From Flavobacteriales bacterium (GTDB lineage Bacteria > Bacteroidota > Bacteroidia > Flavobacteriales_F > PHOS-HE28): a DNA stretch of 64,000 nucleotides. The stretch lies in the NCBI GenBank assembly GCA_016710685.1, contig JADJVC010000002.1:496001-560000 (forward strand), given 5' to 3'. The notes below the pieces were generated by a model. It did no database searches, was not told the origin of the DNA, and saw nothing but the letters and a program-made list of their open reading frames with translations. The translations under genes were made by a program, and so were the position numbers. Below are positions 19,153 to 27,340 of the stretch, piece after piece; position 1 is the stretch's first letter, and each line of letters begins with the position of its first letter.

Positions 19153-19983
19153 ATGCGATATTTTACTGCTTTACTTCTGCTGTTCACATCGGGGTTATTT
19201 GCCCAAGTCGAAAGCGCCGTTCAAACCACACCGTTCGTCCTCGGTGATGTGCTCACGTTCCATTCTGAAGTGCTCGACCAAGAGCGCGTTTTGAACATCT
19301 ATCTGCCGAATGGTTACGCGGACAGCTCGCTGGCGTATCCGGTGATCTACGTACTGGACGGCACTTCATACGAGGACTTCCCGCACATCGCGGGCTTGGC
19401 GCAGTTCATGAACATGTACGACCTGCTTCCGAAGAGCATCGTGGTGGGCATAGCGAACAGCGGCAAGTCGCGTTATCACGATTTTACCGGGGCAACTCAA
19501 AGCGATAGCGACAAAGTGTGGTTGCCGACATACGGCGGTTCCACAGCGTTCATCAGCTACTTGGAAAAGGAAGTTGAGCCGATGGTGCAAAAGCACTACC
19601 GCACATCAGGCCATCGCACGCTGATCGGCCAATCGTTGGGTGGGCTATTGGTAGCGGAAGTGCTCTTTACCAAGCCGGAGCTGTTCGATGACTACATCAT
19701 TGTGGGACCCAGTCTATGGTGGAATGATGGCGCCCTTGCAGCCGGTGCTGAAGCATGGGTGAAGGCGCACAAGGATCTGCACAAGCGCGTCTTCGTCGCT
19801 TCCGCCGGCAACGAAGGCATGATGAAAAAGCAGGTGGGCCAAGTGGTGAGCGCGTTCAAGAAATACGGAAAGCCATCGTTGGAATGTTGGTACGAATACT
19901 TCCCGGAGGAGACCCACGCCACCTTGCTGCACCGGGCGGTGTACAAAGGCTTTGAGGTGCTTTATCCGCCTGCGGGAAAGTGA
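19153..19983 (+). CDS. Secreted esterase, alpha/beta-hydrolase of the esterase D/Fes type
   Basis: The start at 19153 gives a signal peptide (MRYFTALLLLFTSGLFAQ). The mature protein fits the PF00756 esterase family: YPVIYVLDGTSYED, then the nucleophile elbow IGQSLGGL (GxSxG), VGPSLWW after it, and a late His in EETHATLLHRA. It would hydrolyse an ester in the periplasm or outside the cell, such as a siderophore or acylated sugar ester. No siderophore genes are nearby. It is divergent from the DUF2461 gene. Confidence 0.87.
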   Translation: MRYFTALLLLFTSGLFAQVESAVQTTPFVLGDVLTFHSEVLDQERVLNIYLPNGYADSSLAYPVIYVLDGTSYEDFPHIAGLAQFMNMYDLLPKSIVVGIANSGKSRYHDFTGATQSDSDKVWLPTYGGSTAFISYLEKEVEPMVQKHYRTSGHRTLIGQSLGGLLVAEVLFTKPELFDDYIIVGPSLWWNDGALAAGAEAWVKAHKDLHKRVFVASAGNEGMMKKQVGQVVSAFKKYGKPSLECWYEYFPEETHATLLHRAVYKGFEVLYPPAGK

Positions 19984-19989
19984 GGGCGA

Positions 19990-20406
19990 TCAGGAGCGCA
20001 TCATCGCCAAGCGATGGCCTAACCATGCCATCGGCAAGTAGGCAACTACCAGGTCCAATGCATTAAACCACATGGGGGCATCGGGTATCATGCGCACCGC
20101 CATGATGCCGCCGAGCAAAAAGACGGCACCTATGATCATGGCCATGGCCAAGTGCCGGGAGGCTGCCAGCTTCGCCGTGAGAAAGGCTCCCACAAGCACG
20201 CCCGCCGCATGAGCGATGAAGGGCGCCAAGAGCTGAAACACCGAGTATTCCCGGATGTGCGCATTGATGCTGGCGATGTCGTTCACGTCCACGCCGGCCG
20301 GTGGTGGAAGGAATTTTCCGCCGAGGATGATCAAGCCCATATTTACGATGCCGCCGACGACGATGCCGACGATCACAGCGAGGATGTTGCGGAGAATGGG
20401 ATTCAT
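19990..20406 (-). CDS. Small four-helix membrane protein
   Basis: This is a 138-residue protein from the ATG at 20406 (MNPILRNILAVIVGIVVGGIVNMGL). There are four hydrophobic segments with small-residue-rich helices, and a loop containing PPPAGVDVNDIASINAHI. This matches a widespread uncharacterised Bacteroidota family of ~140 residues. No function can be given. It is convergent with the esterase (7 nt between stops). Confidence 0.75.
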   Translation of the reverse strand: MNPILRNILAVIVGIVVGGIVNMGLIILGGKFLPPPAGVDVNDIASINAHIREYSVFQLLAPFIAHAAGVLVGAFLTAKLAASRHLAMAMIIGAVFLLGGIMAVRMIPDAPMWFNALDLVVAYLPMAWLGHRLAMMRS

Positions 20407-20426
20407 GGTGGTGAATGTGTTTGGTT

Positions 20427-20936
20427 TCACCAAGTTCCCGCGTAATCCAAAGGAACCTTGGTGTTTGCTGCAAGGTAGGCATAGCGCAAATTCACCAGCT
20501 GCCGGATGTGATGGAGGTCGTGCGCCACCCAGTTCGTCAACAGCAGTTCACAGCTTACCGGGCCCACCTTCGGATGCATGTATGCGTTTCTCCACGGCGG
20601 ATCCGTCAATTCCCGGAGCCATGCCACGGAGCGTGAACGTTCGATCAGGAATTGGTCGAGTACCGTGTTAAAGTCCTGTTCCACGTACTTGCGCTCCGTT
20701 ACCCATGCTGCCGGATCGATCTTCGGCCATGGCACCTCCGGCGATCCCAGCACAAGCATCAAGCGCGCACGGAAATCCTCGCGTTCTTCATCGTGCAGGT
20801 GGCAGATGACCTCCAGCGCGCACCATTTTTCAGGCGAAGGCTTCCAGCGAAATTCGGCAGGGGAGAGGCCGGAAAGTAACGAACGGAACACATCACCGTG
20901 GCAGGCCAATTGGTCAGTAAGGGCAAGGCGTTCCAT
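20427..20936 (-). CDS. DinB family protein
   Basis: This is a 169-residue four-helix-bundle protein from the ATG at 20936. Likely metal ligands are the His in VICHLHDEE and the two His in WVAHDLHHIRQL, the standard DinB/YfiT pattern. Members act in thiol transfer or detoxification, but most are uncharacterised. The start overlaps the TGA of the SRPBCC gene (TGATG), so the two are translationally coupled. Longer ORF starts lie inside the SRPBCC gene and are rejected. Confidence 0.88.
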   Translation of the reverse strand: MERLALTDQLACHGDVFRSLLSGLSPAEFRWKPSPEKWCALEVICHLHDEEREDFRARLMLVLGSPEVPWPKIDPAAWVTERKYVEQDFNTVLDQFLIERSRSVAWLRELTDPPWRNAYMHPKVGPVSCELLLTNWVAHDLHHIRQLVNLRYAYLAANTKVPLDYAGTW

Positions 20937-21345
20937 CAATTCTGCGCCTCGGCGTAAGCCTTGAACCGGTCCAAGATCGCTTGCCATCCGCCGCGCTGCA
21001 TCTCCTCCGGATTTTCCTTCTCCGGGTCGAAGGTCTGCTTTACGGTGGTTCCATTGCCATCGGGGATGAAGAGCACCTCCACGTTGCGGCCATCTTCCAA
21101 GGTGTAGGCGATGCGCTTAAGAAGTTCGACAGCCGTGTACACCCCGAAGTCGAAGCTGAAACTGCCGTCGCGCGCCGCCATCGTGGAGGAGAAGGCACCT
21201 CCCACGCGCAGGTCGTTCTCCGCCTGCGGGCAATGCCAATCGTCGCTTGCCGCGTTCCATTTCATGATGTGTTCGGGCTTGGTCAGCAGTTCCAAACCAA
21301 TTGTACCGGTTTCGCAATGCGCGTGTTGATGGTAATGGGCGGCAT
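20936..21345 (-). CDS. SRPBCC (AHSA1-like) protein with a one-base frameshift near the N-terminus
   Basis: The core reads TKPEHIMKWNAASDDWHCP, FSFDFGVYTAV, and TFDPEKENPEEMQRGGWQAILDRFKAYAE. This is typical of AHSA1/START-like ligand-binding proteins. The natural N-terminus is in another frame: the ATG at 21345 gives MPPITINTRIAKPVQLVWNC. Adding one G at ~21283 joins it as VWNCWTKPEHI, which fits the family's 'VW..WT.PEHI'. As given, the frame would need an implausible His-rich N-terminus reaching back to 21412. It is coupled to the DinB gene. Confidence 0.8.
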
Positions 21346-21456
21346 GAGCGTTCAATTGTGGATGTCCACAAATATGCAGCGCAACGGCGGAAGGCGCAAA
21401 GACTTGGTGCAAGACGAACGGAAAGGATAGCTTCGTCGCATTATTCCGTTCCTACC

Positions 21457-21793
21457 ATGAGCACCACAGCCCCTTGTCCCGTTTGCAAATCCGCCTTCGC
21501 CTATCCCACCGGCCAAAGCCTGATGTGTCCCGAATGCGGCCACGAATGGAACCCGGAAGAAGTAGCTGCTGAGGAAACCGGCCTTGTAGTGAAGGACGCC
21601 AACGGCAATATCCTGCACGACGGCGACGATGTGGTAATGGCCAAGGACCTTTTCGGTAAAGGCGCCCAAGGCGCTGAAGGCCGGTACCAAGGTGAAGAAC
21701 ATCAGGCTGGTGGATGGTGACCACAACATCGATTGCAGGATCGAAGGTTTTGGCGCAATGGCGTTGAAGAGCGAATTTGTGAAGAAAGCGTAG
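21457..21793 (+). CDS. PhnA/YjdM family zinc-ribbon protein, with a one-base insertion
   Basis: From the ATG at 21457 the protein has a zinc ribbon (CPVCKSAF, then LMCPECGHEWNPEE) and the PhnA domain 'GLVVKDANGNILHDGDDVVMAKDL'. The frame is then lost and a stop follows at 21720. Removing one C in the GCGCCCAAGG at ~21666 restores KALKAGTKVKNIRLVDGDHN, then a KSEFVKKA C-terminus with a TAG at 21791-21793. This is the exact family ending. Despite the name, a role in phosphonate use is doubtful. It is divergent from the SRPBCC gene. Confidence 0.85.
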
Positions 21794-21835
21794 GCGACCG
21801 TTCACCTTCCTGTGCGCTGAAGATCCAAAAGTTGC

Positions 21836-22021
21836 TCAGCTCGCTTTCTTTGGCATCTTGGACCAGAACAAGATCGAAAAAGCCAGCCCCGCGAAAAATA
21901 CGGAAGCAGCACGGGCCGTGTTTCCAGACTGGAGGCCCAGATAAGCCGAAGCTGTGCAGGAGATCATGATGCCGGCGATCAGTAGCAGCATGACTTTGCG
22001 AAGTAGCGCTGGGTTTTTCAT
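21836..22021 (-). CDS. Small two-helix membrane protein
   Basis: This is a 61-residue protein beginning MKNPALLRKVMLLLIAGIMI. It has two hydrophobic segments and a basic end (SKMPKKAS). I recognise no family beyond small hypothetical membrane proteins. An AAAATTTG box lies 6 nt upstream of the ATG, fitting the leaderless-promoter pattern seen elsewhere in the window. It is convergent with the PhnA-like gene. Confidence 0.55.
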   Translation of the reverse strand: MKNPALLRKVMLLLIAGIMISCTASAYLGLQSGNTARAASVFFAGLAFSILFWSKMPKKAS

Positions 22022-22095
22022 GTAATCCAAATTTTTGGGGACGTGGACATGATTTACTGGTATTCGCTCCGATTATCCAGATCCGTGTCGCCTCC

Positions 22096-22680
22096 TCAAT
22101 CATCCAACCCCATCCCTTCCAAAATCCTGTCTACGTTCTTCTCCACGCGTGCCATGCGCGTCTTCGCCTGCTTGGCGGAGGAAAAGTGCAGCAGGTATCC
22201 CCGCTGTCGTCCCGGCGTAAGCGCGTGGAACGCTTTCTTCAACTCCGGCATTTCCTTCAGTGCTTGTGCGAATTCCTCGGGCATGTCGAAGGCCGCAGTT
22301 TTCTTCATCGGCACCTTCGTTCCGGCTTTTTCCACCGCGATAGCGTTGTGGATGTAAGCCTTCAACACCGGCGCCAGCTTCTTGATCTCATTCAAACTTG
22401 TAAAGCGGATCTGTCGCGCACCCTGCACGTTTTCCGTCTGTTGCACGAGGATGTTCGCATCATCCTTCAGCAAGGCGCCTTTGTGGAACAGCAGCGCGCA
22501 GTATTCCTTGAAGCCATGCATCAGCACCACGTTCTTGCCCTGCAAAGTGTAGCAAGGGTGGCCCCACTTCAGCTCCTCATCGAGGCCGCTGGCCAACGCG
22601 ATCGTGCGCAATGCTTTGAATTCCTCCTGCCATTGCGAGTCTTTTTCGAAATACCAATCCACCTTTGGGTTCATGTTCAC
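22096..22680 (-). CDS. YdeI/DUF1801 family protein (OmdA domain)
   Basis: This is a 194-residue protein. The N-terminal DUF1801 domain reads ALRTIALASGLDEELKWGHPCYTLQGKNVVLMHGFKEYCALLFHKG. The C-terminal OmdA-like segment has DMPEEFAQALKEMPELKKAFHALTPGRQRGYLLHFSSAKQAKTRMARVEK. YdeI relatives have been linked to protection against antimicrobial peptides, but the mechanism is unclear. It starts 7 nt after the DoxX-like gene and looks like part of the same transcript as the DoxX, VOC and AraC genes. Confidence 0.88.
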   Translation of the reverse strand: MNMNPKVDWYFEKDSQWQEEFKALRTIALASGLDEELKWGHPCYTLQGKNVVLMHGFKEYCALLFHKGALLKDDANILVQQTENVQGARQIRFTSLNEIKKLAPVLKAYIHNAIAVEKAGTKVPMKKTAAFDMPEEFAQALKEMPELKKAFHALTPGRQRGYLLHFSSAKQAKTRMARVEKNVDRILEGMGLDD

Positions 22681-22686
22681 TCGTTT

Positions 22687-23088
22687 TCAGTTTACGGGAA
22701 TGAGCCTTCGCTCCGCGGGTCTAAAATACCACGACACCATGGTGAGGACCAACAAAAGCAACCCCGGAATTAATTCAACGACCGGGTCATTCATGGCGGT
22801 GTGAGAGAAGACCGCCCCGCTCATCAGAAAGAAAAATCCGGCATACGCCCATTCCTTCAGCAACGGGAATTTCGGGACCAACAGGGCCAAAGCGCCTAAC
22901 AGCTTCCAGATGCCCAAGAGCGTAAGCAAGTAAACTGGGAAGCCCAGGTGCTTGATGCCGAAAACGCCCGGAGGTGCTAAAGCGCCTTCGGCTTCGGCAT
23001 GCAACAATTGCAGCATGCCCGTGGCGATCATGCCCAATGCCAGCCATCCTGTGGCGATCCAGTAGATGATTTTGTTTCGCTTCGTCAT
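22687..23088 (-). CDS. DoxX-like family membrane protein
   Basis: This is a 133-residue protein from the ATG at 23088 (MTKRNKIIYWIATGWLALGMIATGMLQLL). There are four transmembrane helices, with the family's GIKHLGFPVYLLTLLGIWKLLGALALL in the middle. DoxX-like proteins are often quinone- or oxidative-stress-linked, but this subgroup is uncharacterised. It lies between the VOC and YdeI-like genes on one strand with short gaps. Confidence 0.85.
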   Translation of the reverse strand: MTKRNKIIYWIATGWLALGMIATGMLQLLHAEAEGALAPPGVFGIKHLGFPVYLLTLLGIWKLLGALALLVPKFPLLKEWAYAGFFFLMSGAVFSHTAMNDPVVELIPGLLLLVLTMVSWYFRPAERRLIPVN

Positions 23089-23129
23089 TTTTATTGGGTT
23101 GTTGAAGTGTGAAAAGTGGACAAGGAAGT

Positions 23130-23555
23130 TCACCGGGCTTTTTTTGGTTCGAATTCCGACAGGCTGAACGAGTTGCCGCTATCGTCTTTGAAAACGGCGA
23201 GCATTCCGAATGGCTGTTGTGTGGGCGGCATGGCGAACTCCACGCCCTTGGCGTGCAGCTCTTCGTAGGTCGCGCGCACGTCCTTGCACTTCATGGCCGC
23301 GAAGCCGAACAGGCCTTGCTTTACCAGATCGCGCATGGTGGCGGCGTTCGCAGCGTTCCATATCCCGAAGGGGGCGGCGGGCATCAATGCGATCTCCAAT
23401 TCCGGTTGTTCTGGCGGCGTTACCGTTAGCCAACGCGCGCCCCCGTGCATGGGCATGTCCGTGTGCTTTTTGAAGCCGAGCTTTTTCACATAGAATTCCA
23501 GCGCGCTGTCTTGATCCAGCACGAATACGGTGATGTGGGTGATGCGTACGTCCAT
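23130..23555 (-). CDS. VOC (glyoxalase/bleomycin resistance-like) family protein
   Basis: This is a 141-residue protein from the ATG at 23555 (MDVRITHITVFVLDQDSALEFY). I prefer it over the ATG two codons upstream because a TTCCTTTG box sits 5 nt before it. It has paired beta-alpha-beta-beta-beta modules: FYVKKLGFKKHTDMP, PPEQPELEIAL, then MPPTQQPFGMLAVFKDDSGNSFSLSEF. Metal-site candidates are the first-strand His and the late Glu. The substrate is unknown. It lies 35 nt downstream of the AraC regulator. Confidence 0.88.
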   Translation of the reverse strand: MDVRITHITVFVLDQDSALEFYVKKLGFKKHTDMPMHGGARWLTVTPPEQPELEIALMPAAPFGIWNAANAATMRDLVKQGLFGFAAMKCKDVRATYEELHAKGVEFAMPPTQQPFGMLAVFKDDSGNSFSLSEFEPKKAR

Positions 23556-23589
23556 GGTCACAAAGGAACATGGCGTGCGGCGTTGGCAC

Positions 23590-24024
23590 TTATCCCGGAT
23601 TGCTCAATTCCGTCCAGCCCGACCAGAGCGCGTAACACGGTGGGATGAACGCCATGGGCTGCGCCACCATGCTGCGGGTGCGTTGTGCGCGGGTTTCCCG
23701 GTAACTCGAAGGCGACGAACCCGTGCGCCGCTTGAACGAACGGCTGAAGGTGGAGAGGCTCTGAAAACCGGCGGCATTGCACGCATCGGAGACCGACGTG
23801 CCCTCATCCAACAACAGTTTTGCGCGGTCGAGCCGAAGGTTGGAGAGGTAGGCCCGTGGTGTGGCACCATAGACCTGCTTGAATAATCGGATAAAGTGGA
23901 ATTTGGAGAACGCGGCCTTGTTGCTGATCGCGTCCACGTCGATCGGCTCCGCGTAGTGCGCATCGATGAAGAGCTTGGCCTTCACGATACGGCGATAGAG
24001 ATAGGCTTTGGGGTAGGCGTTCAC
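23590..24024 (-). CDS. AraC family transcriptional regulator
   Basis: This is a short regulator made almost only of the two helix-turn-helix motifs: AEPIDVDAISNKAAFSKFHFIRLFKQVYGATPRAYLSNLRLDRAKLLL, then SVSDACNAAGFQSLSTFSRSFKRRTGSSPSSYR. The ORF is open to an ATG at 24147, but that part is translated hairpin repeat. I choose the GTG at 24024 (VNAYPKAYLYRRIVKAK), which begins where homology begins and has a GACCTTTA box 4 nt upstream. No sensor domain is present. It may regulate the VOC-DoxX-YdeI genes that follow. Confidence 0.82.
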   Translation of the reverse strand: MNAYPKAYLYRRIVKAKLFIDAHYAEPIDVDAISNKAAFSKFHFIRLFKQVYGATPRAYLSNLRLDRAKLLLDEGTSVSDACNAAGFQSLSTFSRSFKRRTGSSPSSYRETRAQRTRSMVAQPMAFIPPCYALWSGWTELSNPG

Positions 24025-24121
24025 AGGGTAAAGGTCGGAACGGTTGTGAGATGGTCCGCCATTGCGCCCAGGGCAAACGCATCTAATTGGCAGCGCATGG
24101 CGAAGGATCGCCCTTTTGCTG

Positions 24122-24270
24122 CGACCCCTATCGGGGTCGAAAGTCATGCGGGGCGGGGCTTGCAGCTAATTTATGTGACCCCTTCAGGGTCAGAAGTTGA
24201 AGACCCTGAAGGGGTCACAGAAATTAGAAATGACAACCCAAAGGAGCCAATTTTAGACCCTGAAAGGGTC
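24122..24270. repeat. Cluster of palindromes between the Fic and AraC genes
   Basis: A hairpin at 24122-24139 (CGACCCC TATC GGGGTCG) is followed by a long inverted repeat. Its 25-nt arms at 24167-24191 and 24202-24226 match at 24 of 25 positions around a 10-nt loop. A third palindrome (GACCCTGAAAGGGTC) lies at 24256-24270. All share the GACCCTGAAGGGGTC core, a REP-like sequence type common in Bacteroidota intergenic regions. It may act as a bidirectional terminator or mRNA-stabilising structure. The rest of 24025-24329 holds nothing I recognise. Confidence 0.75.
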
Positions 24271-24329
24271 GCAGCCATTGGGAATTCGCTCACCGTGCAA
24301 CTTAGATGCGTTTGCCCTGACCATACCGC

Positions 24330-25481
24330 CTATCGGCCAACAGCGGCCAAAACAAAGTGTGTGCTACGCCCTCCAGCCTTTCCGTGCTTCAATATCTTCT
24401 TCTTCACCAGATCAAGCATGTCGCGGGAAGCCGTGTCCTGCGAGGATTTCGTGAGCTTGGCCCACTTGCTGGAGGTGAGGTTGCCATCGAAGCCGTCCAG
24501 CAGTTTGTTCAGCACCTTCACTTGTCTCGGGTTCAGAACGGTCTTTGCGTGTGTTTGCCAGAAGCGGTGTTTGTTCAGCACTGTGGCAAGTGTTCCTTCC
24601 GAAGCAACGATCGCGCGGTGCAAGCAGTTGAGAAACCACGAGAGCCATTCGGTAACGTCAAGCGACCCTTTCTGGCAGCTTTCAAGCACCTTGTAATATT
24701 GGTTTCGCTCCTTCCGGATCTGTGCGCTCATGCTGTAAAAGCGCAGATAGGACTCCGAGTGCTGAAGGGACTCCGAGCGAAGCCGAGGAGCCCCGTCAGC
24801 ACGGGTAAGCAACATGTCGGCGATGGCGCGTGCCATGCGGCCATTCCCGTCTTCAAATGGGTGCAGTGTTACAAAGCGGAAGTGCGCCAGCCCTGCTTTG
24901 ACCAGCGGGTCCAAACTTTTTTCGGCATTCATCCACTTGATAAATGCTGCCATTTCCTTCTTCAGCCGCACAGCAGCTGGCGCCTGGTAGTGTACACGTT
25001 CCCGGCCCATGGGGCCGGAAACCACCTGCATTGGACCGGTACTGTCATCGCGCCATTCGGCAACAAGGATTTTCAGCATGCCGCTTCGCCCGGTGGGAAA
25101 CAATGCGGCATGCCAGCCGAACAGGCGGTCTGCGGTGAGTTTTTCGTTGCAATGCAGAGTAGCCTCCAGCATCAGCGCCCCTCTACCTTCCACGTGCCGG
25201 TCCTCGTGTGCAACACCGGCGACATCCAGTCCCACGCCTCGTGCAAGGGAAGAGCGCACCAGTTTGGGGTCCAGCACTTCGCCTTCTATTTCGCTCGTGC
25301 TCAACACATCCACGGTAAGGGTTGCAAGGTTGGCCTCGCTTTGCAGGTTGAAGCCCACGGCGGCCATGCGACCGAGAAGATGCGCTTGGGCATGGCGCAC
25401 TTTCACCAGTGCGGGCGCCAATGTTCCGGCATCCCACGTGAAGGTGGGCCAGGCTTTTCGTTCATGTATGTAGAGCGGCAT
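24330..25481 (-). CDS. Fic family protein (DUF4172-Fic, class II AMP-transferase-like)
   Basis: This is a 383-residue protein. The N-terminal DUF4172-like region contains the autoinhibitory helix motif TSEIEG (residues 62-67, matching [S/T]xxxE[G/N]). The Fic core HPFEDGNGR is intact at residues 207-215, so AMP transfer to a hydroxyl side chain is expected once inhibition is relieved. The C-terminus (LNPRQVKVLNKLL...LTSSKWAKLTKSSQDTASRDMLDLVKKKIL) is a winged-helix-like DNA-binding domain. An array of CTCCGCAA/TTGCGGAG sites sits upstream at 25525-25603. No antitoxin gene is adjacent. Confidence 0.9.
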   Translation of the reverse strand: MPLYIHERKAWPTFTWDAGTLAPALVKVRHAQAHLLGRMAAVGFNLQSEANLATLTVDVLSTSEIEGEVLDPKLVRSSLARGVGLDVAGVAHEDRHVEGRGALMLEATLHCNEKLTADRLFGWHAALFPTGRSGMLKILVAEWRDDSTGPMQVVSGPMGRERVHYQAPAAVRLKKEMAAFIKWMNAEKSLDPLVKAGLAHFRFVTLHPFEDGNGRMARAIADMLLTRADGAPRLRSESLQHSESYLRFYSMSAQIRKERNQYYKVLESCQKGSLDVTEWLSWFLNCLHRAIVASEGTLATVLNKHRFWQTHAKTVLNPRQVKVLNKLLDGFDGNLTSSKWAKLTKSSQDTASRDMLDLVKKKILKHGKAGGRSTHFVLAAVGR

Positions 25482-25511
25482 CGTATGGCCCCCATTTCAT
25501 TGGGTTGCGGC

Positions 25512-25519
25512 GAAAGATA
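25512..25519 (-). promoter_or_regulatory. -7 promoter element of the fic gene
   Basis: TATCTTTC on the minus strand matches TAnnTTTG at 7 of 8 positions. It lies 30 nt upstream of the Fic start codon and 5 nt from the palindrome at 25525-25549, so a bound protein would cover the promoter. No clear -33 element is visible. Confidence 0.35.
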
Positions 25520-25524
25520 CGCAT

Positions 25525-25603
25525 AATCTCCGCAAATGTTGCGGAGATTACTAAAAACAACTTCCGCAATGAATGCGGAGATTAAGAAGGCTATTCTCCG
25601 CAA
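25525..25603. promoter_or_regulatory. Operator-like array of five CTCCGCAA half-sites upstream of fic
   Basis: A near-contiguous palindrome has arms AATCTCCGCAA (25525-25535) and TTGCGGAGATT (25539-25549) separated by ATG. Further half-sites follow at 25562-25569 (TTCCGCAA), 25574-25583 (TGCGGAGATT) and 25593-25603 (ATTCTCCGCAA). The spacing and alternating orientation look like a multi-site operator. The obvious candidate binder is the winged-helix domain of the Fic protein itself. Confidence 0.6.
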
Positions 25604-25639
25604 GGGTCGAAATCCGGAATGTCCGGACACGCGCCCGTA

Positions 25640-27340
25640 TCAACGCAACACCGTAATGGAACCGCTCAATTCCTTGTCGATCACCGTCCCGCATTCCGAC
25701 CGGAAGGCCACCTTGTAGAAGTAGGTTCCTTCAGCCACGTCCTGTGCGCGCCAAGAACGCTGCCCGCCGTTGCCGGTTTCATACACGAGCTGTCCCCAGC
25801 GATCAAATATGTTCAAGTCGAACGTGTCGAAAAGTGAGGTGATGTCACTGGAGGGATCGGTAGGCAGGTACGGACGCCAAACGTCGTTGTGGCCGTCACC
25901 GTTGGGGGAAACCACATTGGGCAGTAGGACCGTGCCCAGGTCCACGTTGGTTATCGAGGTGGTGAGGATCACCACCGAAGCTTCATCCGAGCAGCCGGTA
26001 GCCTCATCGGTAATCAGCATTGTGTAGATGCCCGGCTGGGTGATCTCGGGGGCTAGGCTGCTGCTGAAATTGGTGTCGGTTCCGCCCGCTGTCACGGCGG
26101 TCCATTGGATCTGTACGGGCTGTTCAGGCAACACTTGCGCACCTTCAATGGTGATCGAGGTATGCGAACAGGAGAGGCTGTCTTGATCTTCCGGTATAAC
26201 CGCTTCGATGGTATGGTCCGGGATGTCCAACAACTCGAATATGTGGCAACCGGTGGCGTCGTCTACCTGCAAGCCGTATTCACCGGGCTCGAGCCCTGTT
26301 GCGCTGCCGCCTGCGATCGTCGCGCCGTTCAAGTAGTAGATGAACGGGCCGGTCCCGCCGGAAATGTAGTTGACCTGTACACTGCCGCCCGTGCCGTTGC
26401 AGGCGGTTGCGATGTCCACCGCATAAAGGAATGGTGCGGTAATGGACACTTGGAATGTGGTGTCCACCACGATGTTGCCGCACAGGTCCTCCACGTTCCC
26501 CGCCGCGGATGTGATGGTAAGCGTGTACATGCCACCTTCCGTGGGCGTAGTGCCCAGAACGAAGCTGTAGCCTGTTTGGGCTTGTGCGGTGGCATTTCCG
26601 GGCACCACCGAACTAAAGGATATGACAGTTCCGGAAGGGGAGGTGAGGGTCGCATCCTCCGGGGTTACCGTGCTGGTGACGACCGGCTCGCTGAACACCA
26701 ATTCGAAGTTCTGGTTGGAACAATCCGGGGTTACCGACACCAGTGATGGCGGGAGCACATCGTAGATGGACGCCGTGCTCTGGGTGAAATCGATGTTGTA
26801 CCCGTCCGGGCTGCCGGTCCAGTTCATTACCACCAAGGCGTAGGTCTGTCCCACTATCACAGGAAGGTCCGCGTTGAAGGGAGGTCCGTTAATGTCGCCG
26901 GGACCGTTCGAAGTGCCCGTTCCCCCGTTGGCGGTGGAGATGCCGGTCTGTCCGTTGCCGAAGAACGTTCCGTATGAGTTGCAGTTTACCTCAGGCGAAG
27001 TGCCGTCTTGTGCGTTGATGCCTGCGCAGCCTCCTTCAGTGATGTTGAACAATCCCCAGTCATAGTCGTCGAAATCGTTTGCGGGATCAAGCACGAAGCT
27101 GAGATTGCCGGGATCTTGCACGGTGAAGGTGTACCACAGACTTGCGCTCTCCAGGTTCTGGTTGCAGGTCCCGGTGAACTCGAAAACGTTTCCCGTTCCC
27201 AAGGGCGCTGATGATTCCGTGTAAACCCCGCCGCAGAGCTGGATAGCGCCGTCGCAGTCGCTGGTGGTTGTGGGCGGCTGCGCCAAAAGCGGACGCGCGA
27301 AGGCGAATGCTAGAATTGCGAAGGATAGGAGGTGTTTCAT
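25640..27340 (-). CDS. Surface protein with gliding-motility-type (CHU_C) C-terminus
   Basis: This is a 566-residue protein from the ATG at 27340, which gives a signal peptide (MKHLLSFAILAFAFARPLLAQ). The N-terminal ~200 residues form a jelly-roll-like domain (DCDGAIQLCGGVYTESS...DYDWGLFNI). Ig-like and SprB-like modules follow (SGGTGPFIYYLNGATIAGG, TACNGTGGSVQVNY). The last ~85 residues are a CHU_C/type B T9SS domain (PNVVSPNGDGHNDVW, NIFDRWGQLVYE, EGTYFYKV, GSITVLR). It is probably a secreted adhesin. A promoter-like TTG-N21-TATATTCG lies directly upstream, with the ATG 5 nt after the box. Confidence 0.9.
   Translation of the reverse strand: MKHLLSFAILAFAFARPLLAQPPTTTSDCDGAIQLCGGVYTESSAPLGTGNVFEFTGTCNQNLESASLWYTFTVQDPGNLSFVLDPANDFDDYDWGLFNITEGGCAGINAQDGTSPEVNCNSYGTFFGNGQTGISTANGGTGTSNGPGDINGPPFNADLPVIVGQTYALVVMNWTGSPDGYNIDFTQSTASIYDVLPPSLVSVTPDCSNQNFELVFSEPVVTSTVTPEDATLTSPSGTVISFSSVVPGNATAQAQTGYSFVLGTTPTEGGMYTLTITSAAGNVEDLCGNIVVDTTFQVSITAPFLYAVDIATACNGTGGSVQVNYISGGTGPFIYYLNGATIAGGSATGLEPGEYGLQVDDATGCHIFELLDIPDHTIEAVIPEDQDSLSCSHTSITIEGAQVLPEQPVQIQWTAVTAGGTDTNFSSSLAPEITQPGIYTMLITDEATGCSDEASVVILTTSITNVDLGTVLLPNVVSPNGDGHNDVWRPYLPTDPSSDITSLFDTFDLNIFDRWGQLVYETGNGGQRSWRAQDVAEGTYFYKVAFRSECGTVIDKELSGSITVLR

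Noticed and set aside
23140..23160. tRNA T-loop-like GGTTCGAATTCC
   Set aside because: It lies inside the VOC gene and no cloverleaf can be built around it. I found no tRNA in the window.
24357..25526. 389-codon open frame on the + strand
   Set aside because: It is antisense to the Fic gene. It would also cross the operator-like array. No domain is recognisable.
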